Of a DNA stretch of 64,000 bases, positions 35,488 to 46,909 are shown piece by piece; position 1 is the stretch's first letter, and the number at the start of each line of letters is the position of its first letter. The translations under genes were made by a program, and so were the position numbers. Source of the stretch: Roseovarius sp. THAF27 (lineage in GTDB: Bacteria; Pseudomonadota; Alphaproteobacteria; Rhodobacterales; Rhodobacteraceae); assembly GCF_009363655.1 (NCBI RefSeq), contig NZ_CP045393.1, positions 1,302,001-1,366,000 on the forward strand, read 5' to 3'. The notes below the pieces were generated by a model, which did no database searches, was not told the origin of the DNA, and saw only the letters and a program-made list of their open reading frames with translations.

Positions 35488-36012
35488 TCAGCCGGGCCTG
35501 TCGCGGGGCACCGCGATCAGGCCGAGCTGGCGTGCCCCGGCCACGGACAGGATATCGGAATCGAACCCCTGCGGCTTTTGAAAGCTGCGGATGGCGGCGC
35601 GCGTGCGACGGTCCATCTCGCCGTTGATCGGCCCGCGATAAAGCTCGCGGGCCTTGAGCGCGCGCTGCACCGAGGCGTTGAATTCAGGCGTCAACTCGGC
35701 CCGGCAGGGGACCTGGAACCGGGTCACGCGGCGTTCCTGCACGATCTTCTGTGCGGTCTCGGTGCGATAGCTGGCGGGGCGCGTGACGGTGCCGTCCCCG
35801 GCGACCTCCGCGGGGCTGACCAGGATCTGTTCGGTCACGGTCTCCACCACAGCGGGCGACGTATCCTGGGCCCAGCAGGTGCCGGGGGCCGCGCCGGGGG
35901 GCGGGGTGTCCAGCCGTTGCACCGCGTCGGGGGCGGCGGCGGTGCGGGGCACCTCGCCACAGGCGGCCAGCGCAAGCAATGCGCAAGGGGCAATCAGGGT
36001 CGGTCGGATCAT
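35488..36012 (-). CDS. Lipoprotein with a peptidoglycan-binding domain
   Basis: A 174-residue lipoprotein: lipobox LLALAAC (Cys18), a middle region with repeated Val/Thr strands (SPAVVETVTEQILVSPAEV), and a C-terminal PG_binding_1 domain (FNASVQRALKARELYRGPINGEMDRRTRAAIRSFQ). It probably tethers the envelope to the cell wall. Partner unknown. 58 bases separate it from the outer-membrane protein gene on the same strand; they may be co-transcribed. Confidence 0.82.
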   Translation of the reverse strand: MIRPTLIAPCALLALAACGEVPRTAAAPDAVQRLDTPPPGAAPGTCWAQDTSPAVVETVTEQILVSPAEVAGDGTVTRPASYRTETAQKIVQERRVTRFQVPCRAELTPEFNASVQRALKARELYRGPINGEMDRRTRAAIRSFQKPQGFDSDILSVAGARQLGLIAVPRDRPG

Positions 36013-36047
36013 CTGCTCGTGCCTTTTTAGGCGTGTTTTGCAGCATC

Positions 36048-36896
<849 letters not shown>

Positions 36897-36930
36897 CCCG
36901 CCCCTTCCTCTGGCTGTAAATATCCCGGGG

Positions 36931-36980
36931 GTGCGGGGGCTGGCCCCCGCTTGGACCCGCGTGCGGGGGCTGGCCCCCGC
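36931..36980. repeat. Two tandem GC hairpins, 30-bp period
   Basis: The 20-mer GTGCGGGGGCTGGCCCCCGC occurs at 36931-36950 and again at 36961-36980. Each folds into a GCGGGGG/CCCCCGC hairpin with a 4-nt loop. They lie between convergent ferredoxin and purD genes and may serve as bidirectional transcript ends. Confidence 0.65.
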
Positions 36981-37013
36981 ATCGGTCGGACCGGGCGCAG
37001 CGCGGTCCGAACC

Positions 37014-38279
<1,266 letters not shown>

Positions 38280-38493
38280 CTGTACCAAGACTCCGGTTTT
38301 GTTGGTTCTCTAATCGGTCGCCTTCGGGGTGGCAAGGACCCCGCCCGAGGCACGCCGTGATCCCGTGCCGCGGCTGCCAGGGGCGCGCCGCACGCACGCG
38401 CGAGCGGACAGGTGCGACCGTCTGTCGAGGGAACGGATCGGGTGCAGGCGGCGTTTTCGGGTCAGAACGTAGATGTTATCCAGGAGTAATGAG

Positions 38494-39054
38494 ATGCCCA
38501 AACTGCAGAACCGACGAATCGCCATACTCGCCACCGATGGCTATGAACAATCCGAGCTGGAAAAGCCCCGCGATGCGCTGCTGAGCGAGGGGGCCGAGGT
38601 GCATATCGTCTCGACGCATTCCGGCCAGATCCGTGGCTGGAATGAAAACGACTGGGGCGACTCGGTGAATGTCGACAAGACGCTCGACGACGCCAGCCCC
38701 GCCGACTACGACGCGCTGGTGTTGCCCGGCGGCCAGATCAATCCCGACATGCTGCGCAACGACAAGAGCGCCGTGAGATTCATCAAGGCGATCTTCGAGG
38801 CCAAGAAGCCCATCGCCGCCATCTGCCACGCGCCGTGGCTGCTGGTCGAGGCGGGTATCGCCAAGGGGCGCAAGCTGACCTCGTTCCATTCGATTCGCAC
38901 CGACATGGAGAATGCCGGCGCGATATGGGAAGACAGCCCGGTCGTGGTCGACCAGGGCGTGGTGACCAGCCGCAATCCCGACGACCTGCCGAACTTCTGC
39001 GGCAAGATGATCGAGGAAATCTGCGAAGGCCGTCACGACGCCCGTGCCGCCTGA
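38494..39054 (+). CDS. PfpI/DJ-1-type class I glutamine amidotransferase-like protein
   Basis: A 186-residue PfpI-family protein. Marks: RIAILATDGYEQSELEKP (conserved Glu in the active site), GWNENDWG, LVLPGGQINPD, and the nucleophile elbow AAICHAPWLL with Cys after Ile. Family members are annotated as proteases, glyoxalases or protein deglycases; stress-linked detoxification is the common theme. RBS CAGGAG is seven bases before ATG 38494. Confidence 0.9.
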   Translation: MPKLQNRRIAILATDGYEQSELEKPRDALLSEGAEVHIVSTHSGQIRGWNENDWGDSVNVDKTLDDASPADYDALVLPGGQINPDMLRNDKSAVRFIKAIFEAKKPIAAICHAPWLLVEAGIAKGRKLTSFHSIRTDMENAGAIWEDSPVVVDQGVVTSRNPDDLPNFCGKMIEEICEGRHDARAA

Positions 39055-39092
39055 CCTTTTCAACCGGGGCGGGATGCGTCAAAGATGCGGTC

Positions 39093-40619
39093 ATGTCCGA
39101 CCTGATTGACGATCCCGACCCCGGCGCAAACGCCCCCGAATTCTCGGTCTCCGACCTGTCGGGCATGATCAAGCGCATGATCGAGGGAGAGTTTTCCCAC
39201 GTGCGCGTGAAGGGCGAGGTGGGGCGCGTGAGCCGGCCTCGCTCCGGCCATGTCTACATGGACCTCAAGGACGATCGCTCGGTTCTGGCCGGGGTGATCT
39301 GGAAGGGTGTCGCCAGCAAGCTGGCGGTGCAGCCCGAAGAGGGGATGGAGGTCGTGGCCACGGGCCGGCTGACCACGTTTCCCGGGCAGTCCCGTTATCA
39401 GATCGTCATCGAAGACCTGAAGCCGGCGGGCATGGGCGCGTTGATGGCCATGCTGGAGGCGCGGCGCAAGGCGCTGGCGAGTGAGGGCCTGTTCGCTCCC
39501 GAGCGCAAGAAGCGGCTGCCCTACCTGCCGGAAGTCATCGGCGTCGTGACCTCGCCCTCGGGTGCGGTGATCCGGGATATCCTGCACCGGCTGCGCGACC
39601 GTTTTCCCCGCAAGGTGTTGATCTGGCCTGTCGCCGTGCAGGGTGAGAAATGCGCGCCCGAGGTGACGCGGGCCATTCAAGGCTTCAATGCGCTGACACC
39701 GGGCGGGGCGCTGCCGCGCCCGGACCTTCTGATCGTGGCGCGCGGCGGGGGCAGTATCGAGGACCTGTGGGGGTTCAACGAGGAATCGGTGGTGCGCGCC
39801 GCAGCCGCCTCGGAAATTCCGCTGATTTCCGCCGTCGGGCACGAGACGGATACGACGCTGATCGACTTTGCCTCGGACAAGCGCGCGCCGACGCCCACGG
39901 CGGCGGCGGAACTGGCGGTGCCGGTGCGGCTGGACCTGCTGGCCTGGCTGGACGGGCAGGAAGGCCGGCTGTTGCAGGCGCTGAAGGGGCAGGTGACGGC
40001 CCGGCAGCAACGGCTGCGCGACCTGAGCCGGGCGCTGCCCCGGGGCGAGGCCCTGCTGGACGGGCCCCGTCAGAGGCTGGACGGGATGTCGGACAAGTTG
40101 CCCGGGGCGTTGCGCGCGTCGATCCAGGTGCGGCAGGTCAAGCTGTCGGAAAAGGCCGGGGCGCTGCGGCCCGGTATGCTGCGGGAGCGCGTGCGGAACC
40201 GCCGCGAGGGGTTTGCGTCGCTGGCCGCGCGGGTGAACACGCGGGCCTTGCAGCGCGACATCAACCAGAAACGCACGGAGTTCGACCGCATCACGCAGCG
40301 ATTGTCGGACGTGGGCGCACGGCAGGTCACCGCCTGGCGCGACCGGCTGGCCGCGCAGGACCGCTTGCGCGAGACGCTGGGTTACAAGGCGACACTGGAG
40401 CGGGGCTATGCCGTGGTGCGCGGCGACGGGGCGCTGGTGACGACGAAGGACGCGGCACGGGCGGCCGGCGCGCTGGAGATCGAGTTTGCCGACGGGCGGC
40501 TGGCGGTCGGTGGGGGCGATGCGGCCGCGACCCCGTCCCGGGCCGCCGAACGGGAGCCTGCGGCGAAGCGCGCGCCGAAGCCCAAGAAGACACCGCCCGA
40601 GCAGGGCAGCCTGTTCTAG
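39093..40619 (+). CDS. xseA: Exodeoxyribonuclease VII large subunit
   Basis: A 508-residue XseA. N-terminal OB domain (FSVSDLSGMIKRMIEGEFSHVRVKGEV, residues ~18-110), then the catalytic region PEVIGVVTSPSGAVIRDILHRL, LIVARGGGSIEDLWGFNEESV and AVGHETDTTLIDFASDKRAPTPTAAAELAVP, followed by a long coiled-coil and a C-terminal segment (LERGYAVVRGDGALV). With XseB it degrades single-stranded DNA. xseB is not in the window. Start is 38 bases after the PfpI stop. Confidence 0.96.
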   Translation: MSDLIDDPDPGANAPEFSVSDLSGMIKRMIEGEFSHVRVKGEVGRVSRPRSGHVYMDLKDDRSVLAGVIWKGVASKLAVQPEEGMEVVATGRLTTFPGQSRYQIVIEDLKPAGMGALMAMLEARRKALASEGLFAPERKKRLPYLPEVIGVVTSPSGAVIRDILHRLRDRFPRKVLIWPVAVQGEKCAPEVTRAIQGFNALTPGGALPRPDLLIVARGGGSIEDLWGFNEESVVRAAAASEIPLISAVGHETDTTLIDFASDKRAPTPTAAAELAVPVRLDLLAWLDGQEGRLLQALKGQVTARQQRLRDLSRALPRGEALLDGPRQRLDGMSDKLPGALRASIQVRQVKLSEKAGALRPGMLRERVRNRREGFASLAARVNTRALQRDINQKRTEFDRITQRLSDVGARQVTAWRDRLAAQDRLRETLGYKATLERGYAVVRGDGALVTTKDAARAAGALEIEFADGRLAVGGGDAAATPSRAAEREPAAKRAPKPKKTPPEQGSLF

Positions 40620-40626
40620 CGCGGTT

Positions 40627-41022
40627 TCACACGCCGATCTCGGGGCCGAGGCAGTGGAGCGGCTCGCCGGTCTGTTCCGTCTCGTAAAGCTGGGTCCGGG
40701 CCGGGTCGTTCTCGAACTGCGCGACGAGGCCCGAGCCGGAGCGCCGGAAGCTCCAGCACTGAGGGTCGGGCTTGCCCTCGTAGACGAAACAGATCAGCCC
40801 GTCATCCTCGTACCACTCGCCCTCCTGGCATTCCCCGTCGAGGAAGGACCAGCGCACGCGGCGGTTGTCGAGATATTCCTCGCCGCCATAGGGCGCGCCC
40901 TGGGCGCCGTAATAGAAGGTCTTGCCGCGGGTATAGGCGTCGAACTCGTCGGCGGACATGAGGTCCTGGGCGACGGCGAAAAGGGGTGTGGCGGCAAGGA
41001 CGCAGGCAAGCAAGAGGCGCAT
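40627..41022 (-). CDS. Small secreted hypothetical protein
   Basis: A 131-residue exported protein with a signal peptide (ending FAVAQ) and a compact domain: MSADEFDAYTRGKTFYYG, GGEEYLDNRRVRWSFLDGECQEGEWYED, ICFVYEG and CWSFRR. Four Cys residues suggest disulfides. I do not recognise a named family. It sits between xseA and the alkB-like gene on the minus strand, 39 bases after the latter. Confidence 0.75.
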   Translation of the reverse strand: MRLLLACVLAATPLFAVAQDLMSADEFDAYTRGKTFYYGAQGAPYGGEEYLDNRRVRWSFLDGECQEGEWYEDDGLICFVYEGKPDPQCWSFRRSGSGLVAQFENDPARTQLYETEQTGEPLHCLGPEIGV

Positions 41023-41061
41023 GGCGTGATCCTGACAGATGCGGACGGGGGAGACCACGGG

Positions 41062-42126
41062 TTATTCGCCCGGCACGGGCCTGGCCGCGGTCACGCGGGC
41101 GCGATCCCGCCATTTGGCGCAACGGCGGTCCATGATGCGGCGCCACAGCGTGGGGAAGAGCGCGATGGTGGCCATCAGCGGCAAGGGCAGGGGCAGCATC
41201 GGCATGGTCGCGGGGTCGAGTTGCAGCGCGGGATAGCCGCGCGTGGGGGTGACATGGTGATCCGAGTGGCGCGGGGCGTTCAGCATCAGCGCCGAGGAGA
41301 ACCAGTGCGGTGTGTTCCACGAATGCTGCGGGCCGACGGGTTCCAGCCGGCCATCGGGCAGGGTGGCGCGGCGCAGGCCGTAATGCTGAACATAATCCGA
41401 CAGGAGGATCTGCATCTGCGCATAAAGCGAGAGTGCCAGAAGCGCCGCCAGCGCCGGGACGCCGCCGATCAGCGTCGCGGCCAGCATCAGCGCCGCGGCG
41501 CCGCCGATGTAGAGCGCGTAAGGATGGCTCCAGAGCGGCTTGCGGCCGGCCCGCAGGCGGGTTTCGGCCTTAAGGCCCGCGCGGAACGATCCCGCGCTGG
41601 CTCGCAGGGCGTAGCGGTAGAACCCTTCGCCGGGCCGGGCGCTGTTGGGGTCGCCGTCGCTGCCCACGTGGACATGGTGCACCCGCAGGTGGGCGCTGGC
41701 GTGGTGGCCGACCAGCAGCGAGGTGTAGATCAGCCGGCCCAAGAGGCGCAGGGACCGGGCCTTGCGGTGGATGAGTTCGTGCGCGACGGGGTGCGAGATC
41801 TGGCCGAAGAAGAGCCCGGTGGCGAAGCCCGTGAGAAACCGTTCGACCCCCGACAGGCCGGACGGCCCCGCAATGGCCCAGAGCGCGGCGGCATAAAGGC
41901 CGAAATGCGCGAGGCCGAGCGCGGCCAGCAGCGTGTCGGCGGCGGGAAACTCGGCCTCGGGGTCGGTATTGGCGGCCTCGACCGCGATTAGGCGGTCCAG
42001 AAGGAAGGTCAGTACCGTGAGATACCCCAGCGCCAGCCACGCCCAGGCACCGCCCCACGCCGCACCCAGCCCGATCAGCAGCACGGGCAGGCATGTCGCG
42101 ATGGTGAAAAGACGCAGGTCTTTCAT
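41062..42126 (-). CDS. alkB: AlkB-type membrane di-iron alkane 1-monooxygenase
   Basis: A 354-residue integral membrane hydroxylase. The eight-histidine di-iron signature is complete: HELIH at 116-120, HLRVHHVHVG at 146-155, and NAPRHSDHH near the C-terminus, with six hydrophobic helices around them; NTPHWFSSALMLNAPRHSDHH is typical of AlkB rather than fatty-acid desaturases. Members hydroxylate terminal carbons of alkanes or fatty acids. No rubredoxin gene is adjacent; the nearby ferredoxin is 4 kb away. Start is at Met 42126 with AGAGG upstream. Confidence 0.87.
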   Translation of the reverse strand: MKDLRLFTIATCLPVLLIGLGAAWGGAWAWLALGYLTVLTFLLDRLIAVEAANTDPEAEFPAADTLLAALGLAHFGLYAAALWAIAGPSGLSGVERFLTGFATGLFFGQISHPVAHELIHRKARSLRLLGRLIYTSLLVGHHASAHLRVHHVHVGSDGDPNSARPGEGFYRYALRASAGSFRAGLKAETRLRAGRKPLWSHPYALYIGGAAALMLAATLIGGVPALAALLALSLYAQMQILLSDYVQHYGLRRATLPDGRLEPVGPQHSWNTPHWFSSALMLNAPRHSDHHVTPTRGYPALQLDPATMPMLPLPLPLMATIALFPTLWRRIMDRRCAKWRDRARVTAARPVPGE

Positions 42127-42336
42127 GGGGCCTCTGGGATCTTTCTTTGCCGGAACCCTTAACATGGGGGCGATTACGATTCGCTCAATCTTCGATGTCG
42201 GGTTGGCCGGATAAACCTGTGGCGGCGTGACGAGGGAGCAAGGTTTATACCCCTAGGGATGATTTTGGGGGCGTGTACTCTGCTTTTGATTGTGGGTGGG
42301 AGCTTAGACGTGCGCCGTGGGCCGGGCGTGATCCGG

Positions 42337-43224
42337 TCAGTCGTTGCGGTAGACGGCGCAGATGCAGCCCGCCTTCTTGAATTTCGCGCAGTCGCGCCAG
42401 GCCGCATCGCGGCTGTCGCGGCCGAGGCGGGCCATGAAATAGCCGCCCTTGGGGCTGGCGCGGCTTTTCTGGAACAGCAGGTCGGGGTCTTCCTTGCCGA
42501 TCAGGCCGGCGCAGGCGCGGGTCTGGGCCCTGAACTTGGCCAGGGACGCTTTCTTGGTAACACCAAAGGCCATCTGGATGCCCCAGGGTTTGACCTTGGG
42601 CAGGTAGGATTTGAGCGCGGTCATGCGGCGGTTGCGGGCGAGGTCAAAGCACGCCTTGTCGAAGGGCAGATCTTGTGACAGGCGCAGGTCGGGTGTCGGC
42701 ACGGGCTCTTCGGTCCAGTTGGGGTAGGGGACGCCGGTGATGATGCGAACGTAGTCGACGGTCTCCTGCGCCAGCCCGCCGGTGCCGGCGATCAGCCCTT
42801 CGGCGCGGCGCTCGCCGCCGTTATAGCCGATGGCGGCGAGGCCCGGATTGCCGTAGCGCCGGGCCATTTCGGCCAGGTACTGCGCGGAATGCTCCAGCGC
42901 CTCGGCGGGGTTATAGGGGTCCGAGAGGCCGCGGAGCTTGGCCGTCGACGGGATGAACTGGGCGATGCCGCGGGCGTTGGCGGGGCTGAGCGCGTTGGGA
43001 TCGAAACGGCTTTCCTGCCAGATCAGGCGGGCGAAGAAATGCGGGTCGAGCCCGTGCCGGGTGGCGAAGGTCTCGATGGCGTTGCAGGTGTCGTAGACGA
43101 AATGCGCCTTGCGGATGCACAGGGGCGGCCCCCACTTGTCGGTGGAACAGATCGTGTCGGGCGGCGTCGCCAGCGCGGGGCCGGGGACCAGCATCGAGAC
43201 GAGAAGGAGGAGGCGAAGAAGCAT
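42337..43224 (-). CDS. Lytic murein transglycosylase (SLT domain)
   Basis: A 295-residue exported enzyme: signal peptide (to ALA, about 20 residues), SLT domain with catalytic Glu in LIWQESRFDPNALSPANARGIAQFIPSTA, then YLAEMARRYG and AAIGYNGGERR. The C-terminal half is Cys-bearing and not clearly assigned. It cleaves peptidoglycan in the periplasm. The 210 bases between it and alkB hold no gene. Confidence 0.9.
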   Translation of the reverse strand: MLLRLLLLVSMLVPGPALATPPDTICSTDKWGPPLCIRKAHFVYDTCNAIETFATRHGLDPHFFARLIWQESRFDPNALSPANARGIAQFIPSTAKLRGLSDPYNPAEALEHSAQYLAEMARRYGNPGLAAIGYNGGERRAEGLIAGTGGLAQETVDYVRIITGVPYPNWTEEPVPTPDLRLSQDLPFDKACFDLARNRRMTALKSYLPKVKPWGIQMAFGVTKKASLAKFRAQTRACAGLIGKEDPDLLFQKSRASPKGGYFMARLGRDSRDAAWRDCAKFKKAGCICAVYRND

Positions 43225-43321
43225 GTCGGCATGGTTGCCCGCGGGCCGCGCTTGTCAATGGTGGGTTTTCATCGGGGGCGGGGCGGTTTAACTGGAGAGG
43301 TCAGAAAGCAGGGGTGTCTCA

Positions 43322-44755
43322 ATGGCGTTTTTCCGCAAGTTGAAGGACCGGTTGTTCAAGTCTTCCTCGAAGCTGGAGGAAGGGCTGGACGCGATTGTCG
43401 AGGACGGGGGCGAAGTCGAGGAGTTGACCGAAGCGGCGGAGCCGGACCCAAAGCCGGAGTCGGAGCCGGAGCCTAAACCTGCGCCGGACCCCGAACCTGC
43501 GCCGGAACCGAAACCTCAGCCGACACCCGAGCCTGAGCCAGAACCAGAGCCGGAACCTGCGCCTGAACCAGAGCCAGAACCAGAGCCGGAACCTGCGCCT
43601 GAACCAGAGCCAGAGCCAGAGCCGGAACCCGAGCCCGAGCCCGAGCCGAAACCTCAGCCGCGTCCGACGCCACCGCCGGAGCCGCGCCCCGACCCGTCGC
43701 CACCGGAAGTTCCCGCACCGCCCAGCGAGGTGCCACCAGCCGCGCCGCAGGAAGTGCCGCAGACGCCGCCCCTGGAAGACCCGGTGCGCAAGCCTGATCC
43801 GCAACCCATGCCGACGCCGATCGAGATCCCGCTCGACACGCCGAAGAGCGAGGCCGCGCCTGCCGCGAAAACGGGCCTGTTCGGGCGGCTGCTGGGACGT
43901 GGCGAGGCCCGGACGGTGGTGCGCCGCGTGCTCGATGACGACATGCTGGAACAGCTCGAAGAGCTGCTGATCACCGCCGATATGGGCGTGGACACGGCCC
44001 TGCGCGTCACCGCCAACATGGCCGAGGGGCGCATGGGTCGGAAACTTTCGAGCCAAGAGATCAAGGAACTTCTGGCGCGCGAGATCACGCGGATCATGGA
44101 GCCTGTGGCCAAGCCCATGCCACTATACCCCAAGCGCCCGCAGGTGGTGCTGGTGGTGGGGGTCAACGGATCCGGCAAGACCACGACCATCGGCAAGCTG
44201 GCGAGCCAGTTCAAGGCGGCGGGCAAGTCGGTTGTGATCGCCGCGGGCGACACGTTTCGCGCCGCCGCCGTCGAGCAATTGCAGGTCTGGGGCGACCGCG
44301 CGGGCGTGCCGGTGCTGACCGCGCCCGAGGGCAGCGACCCGGCGAGCCTTGCCTTTGACGCCATGGACCGCGCCGAGAAGGACGGCGCGGACCTGCTGAT
44401 GATCGACACGGCGGGGCGATTGCAGAATCGGGCCGACCTGATGGAGGAGCTGGCCAAGATCGTGCGCGTCATTCGCAAGAAGGACCCGGATGCGCCGCAC
44501 AACACGCTGTTGGTGCTGGATGCCACCACGGGGCAGAACGCGTTGAGCCAGGTCAAGACGTTCCAGGAACTGGCCGATGTCTCGGGGCTGGTGATGACCA
44601 AGCTGGACGGCACCGCGAAGGGCGGCGTGCTGGTGGCGCTGGCCGATAAGTTCGGGCTGCCCATCCATGCCATCGGCGTGGGCGAGCAGATCGACGATCT
44701 GGCGCCGTTCGACCCGGAGGATTTCGCCAACGCCCTGACAGGGCTGGAGGGATGA
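43322..44755 (+). CDS. ftsY: Signal recognition particle receptor FtsY
   Basis: A 477-residue SRP receptor GTPase that docks SRP-ribosome complexes at the membrane. The N-terminal A domain (about 40-170) is an extreme Glu/Pro repeat ([17 protein letters not shown], with Asp and Lys), nearly perfect at DNA level. The NG domain follows: [10 protein letters not shown] (G1, about 278-287), [16 protein letters not shown] (about 361), [10 protein letters not shown] and [12 protein letters not shown]. The catalytic part is standard. The stop overlaps the start of the next gene. No strong RBS is visible. Confidence 0.95.
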   Translation: MAFFRKLKDRLFKSSSKLEEGLDAIVEDGGEVEELTEAAEPDPKPESEPEPKPAPDPEPAPEPKPQPTPEPEPEPEPEPAPEPEPEPEPEPAPEPEPEPEPEPEPEPEPKPQPRPTPPPEPRPDPSPPEVPAPPSEVPPAAPQEVPQTPPLEDPVRKPDPQPMPTPIEIPLDTPKSEAAPAAKTGLFGRLLGRGEARTVVRRVLDDDMLEQLEELLITADMGVDTALRVTANMAEGRMGRKLSSQEIKELLAREITRIMEPVAKPMPLYPKRPQVVLVVGVNGSGKTTTIGKLASQFKAAGKSVVIAAGDTFRAAAVEQLQVWGDRAGVPVLTAPEGSDPASLAFDAMDRAEKDGADLLMIDTAGRLQNRADLMEELAKIVRVIRKKDPDAPHNTLLVLDATTGQNALSQVKTFQELADVSGLVMTKLDGTAKGGVLVALADKFGLPIHAIGVGEQIDDLAPFDPEDFANALTGLEG

Positions 44756-45633
44756 TGCGGCGGATCGCGATGATTATGGGCCTTGCGCTGCCGGTGGCCG
44801 CGCAGGCCCAGCCGGTGATGGATCGCGAGACCTGTCGCGCGGGCTGGCAGACGGTCAACGCGGCGATGGGGCAGGCGGAAAGGTTCCAGACCATCGAGCC
44901 CAAGGTCACCGATGACGGCTGGTGCAGGATCGACCGCAGCGTGGCGGATCTGCGCGACAAGGATTTCTCGGAATTGGAGTGGCGCGCGACTGGCGTGACG
45001 CAAGCGATCGAAGCCAGCGGATTTCCGGAAAGCCTGGAGGCGCGTTTTTCCGGCATCGACATGATCGAGGCGTTCGGAATGGACTTGCCGCAGGAGCGGG
45101 CGGGCGCGATGGCCGGCCTGACCGTGTTGGCAGAGCGTAACCCCGAAACGCTGGATTTCGCGATCCAGGCGATGGACTTTGATTTCGGCGCGCTTGGCGC
45201 GGCCAAATTCAGCCTTATTGGCGGGGGGATCGACCTGTCGGGGCTGAAGCGGATGCAGATCACCATCGGGGGGCTGCGGATCCGCGAGGCGGCGCTGTCG
45301 CTGGACACCACGCCGGACCTGTCGCGGGCGCTGAGCGCGGGCCTTGCGGGGCAACAGCAACTGGCGCTGATGCGCGAGGTGATCCGCGCTTTGCCAGACG
45401 ACACCGTGTCGGAGGAAAGCCGCGCGGCGCTGGTCGCGTTTCTGGAGGCCGCACCGGCGCAGGACGGCACGCTGGAGCTGCGCGCCACGTCGGAGGCGGG
45501 GCTGGGCATGATCCAGTTGGCCGGGGGCGGAATGAAGCTTGGGGAAAGTGTCAGCGACGAGGATGTGAAGGATGCGGCCGCGCTGCTGTTGAGCGGCGTG
45601 CGAATCGAGGCGACCTGGATCCCCCGGGACTGA
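44752..45633 (+). CDS. Secreted hypothetical protein, coupled to ftsY
   Basis: A 293-residue exported protein: signal peptide ([19 protein letters not shown]) then two Cys ([15 protein letters not shown]) and a helical/beta chain with repeated short hydrophobic strands ([26 protein letters not shown]). It lacks a recognised family. The ATG overlaps the ftsY stop (ATGA), implying translational coupling with ftsY. Confidence 0.75.
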   Translation: MMRRIAMIMGLALPVAAQAQPVMDRETCRAGWQTVNAAMGQAERFQTIEPKVTDDGWCRIDRSVADLRDKDFSELEWRATGVTQAIEASGFPESLEARFSGIDMIEAFGMDLPQERAGAMAGLTVLAERNPETLDFAIQAMDFDFGALGAAKFSLIGGGIDLSGLKRMQITIGGLRIREAALSLDTTPDLSRALSAGLAGQQQLALMREVIRALPDDTVSEESRAALVAFLEAAPAQDGTLELRATSEAGLGMIQLAGGGMKLGESVSDEDVKDAAALLLSGVRIEATWIPRD

Positions 45634-45663
45634 AACGCAGACCCGACGCGGGGGAAGGCACGG

Positions 45664-46170
45664 TCAGTGCGTGCCCATCAACTTCTCGATCTGGCCCAGC
45701 ACGAAGAGCACGATCACGACGATGGCAGCGGCCATGGCGGCCAGCGGGATCTGGCCCGCGCCGCAGCCAAGGCCCACGGCGCCGGCGAGCCAGAGCGAGG
45801 CGCCGGTGGTGACGTTGCGCACCTTGTCGCCCGCGGTAAAGATGAGCCCCGCGGCAAGGAAGGCGACGCCGGCTGTCACCGCCTCGATCATGCGGATGGG
45901 ATCGTTGCGCTGCTCGCTGTTGCCGCCGCTGAAGTCGAGCGCGGCCAGTTCACGGCCGATAATGACGAAGAGACAGGCGGCGACGGATACCAGGATATGC
46001 GTGCGCAGGCCAGCTGGTTTTTCGCGCATCTCGCGTTCGAACCCGATGAAAGCGCCGAGCACGACGGCGACGCTCAGGCGCGCGAAGGCGACCGAGGCCG
46101 GGACCACTGAGAACGTGCCCTGCACCTCGTTCACGATCTGGTCCATGAATGCCGCGAGCATGGGTTGCAT
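45664..46170 (-). CDS. MgtC/SapB-family membrane protein
   Basis: A 168-residue inner-membrane protein with four or five helices and the MgtC signature GAFIGFEREMREKPAGLRTHILVS, followed by IEAVTAGVAFLAAGLIFTAGDKVRNVTTGASLWLAGAVGLGCG. The C-terminal ACT-like domain of virulence MgtC is absent, so it is the short SapB type. MgtC proteins modulate ATP synthase or Mg2+ homeostasis in some pathogens; role here unknown. Confidence 0.92.
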   Translation of the reverse strand: MQPMLAAFMDQIVNEVQGTFSVVPASVAFARLSVAVVLGAFIGFEREMREKPAGLRTHILVSVAACLFVIIGRELAALDFSGGNSEQRNDPIRMIEAVTAGVAFLAAGLIFTAGDKVRNVTTGASLWLAGAVGLGCGAGQIPLAAMAAAIVVIVLFVLGQIEKLMGTH

Positions 46171-46345
46171 GGAGGATCAACTTTGCAGTGCTGTCAGGGT
46201 TCCGTCGCGTCGCCAAAGGGGCCGTTTGGCGGGTTTGCCCGCATGGCGCGGGAGGCAGGGCTTGAATTGCCGGTTTCCGAGACGAGGTAAGCCTGACGTC
46301 GATGCCGCAGACCGCGGCTCGCACCCCTGGAATAGGAGCTTTCTC

Positions 46346-46870
46346 ATGCCCGACGCCCTGTCATCCGCCGCCGCGTTTCCCGTGACCGAGATCGACCGCC
46401 TGGACGGCGGGACGATCCGCCTTGGCAAGCCCGAGGCACTGCCGTGGCACCTGATTTTCGTCTATCGTGGGATCCACTGCCCGATCTGCCGCCAGTACCT
46501 GCAGGACCTGGAGCCGAAGCTGCAGGAATTCGCGGATATGGGGATCGAGGTGGTGGCCGTCTCGGCCGATACGGAAGCCAAGGCGCGGAAAATGCGGGCG
46601 GACCTTTCCCTTTCGGTACCGCTGGGGTACGGGATGGACGTGGCGCAGATGCAGGCGCTGGGGCTCTATGTCTCGGACCCGCGCTCGCCCGAGGAAACCG
46701 ACCGGCCCTTCGCGGAACCCGGCCTGTTCCTGGTCAATCCGGAGGGCGATTTGCACATGGTGGATATCTCGAACGCGCCGTTCCTGCGCCCGGAGCTGGA
46801 GAAGTTGCCGTCGCGGATCAGGTACGTGCTGGAAAACGATTATCCCATCCGGGGCACGCATGAAGGCTGA
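46346..46870 (+). CDS. Peroxiredoxin-like AhpC/TSA-family protein
   Basis: A 174-residue thioredoxin-fold protein with FVYRGIHCPICRQYLQDLEP (C-x-x-C at the first Cys of the fold) and IEVVAVSADTEAKARKM. It belongs to the peroxiredoxin-like group that often carries CPxC. Thiol-based peroxidase or reductase activity is inferred. RBS TAGGAG lies eight bases before ATG 46346. Confidence 0.85.
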   Translation: MPDALSSAAAFPVTEIDRLDGGTIRLGKPEALPWHLIFVYRGIHCPICRQYLQDLEPKLQEFADMGIEVVAVSADTEAKARKMRADLSLSVPLGYGMDVAQMQALGLYVSDPRSPEETDRPFAEPGLFLVNPEGDLHMVDISNAPFLRPELEKLPSRIRYVLENDYPIRGTHEG

Positions 46871-46909
46871 AGGGCGGACGGGACCGCGCGGGGGGTGTGA
46901 CACCGGCGC

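Noticed and set aside
43440..43660. Regular DNA repeats resembling a CRISPR or minisatellite
   Set aside because: They encode the in-frame Glu/Pro linker of FtsY and lack spacers of constant length.
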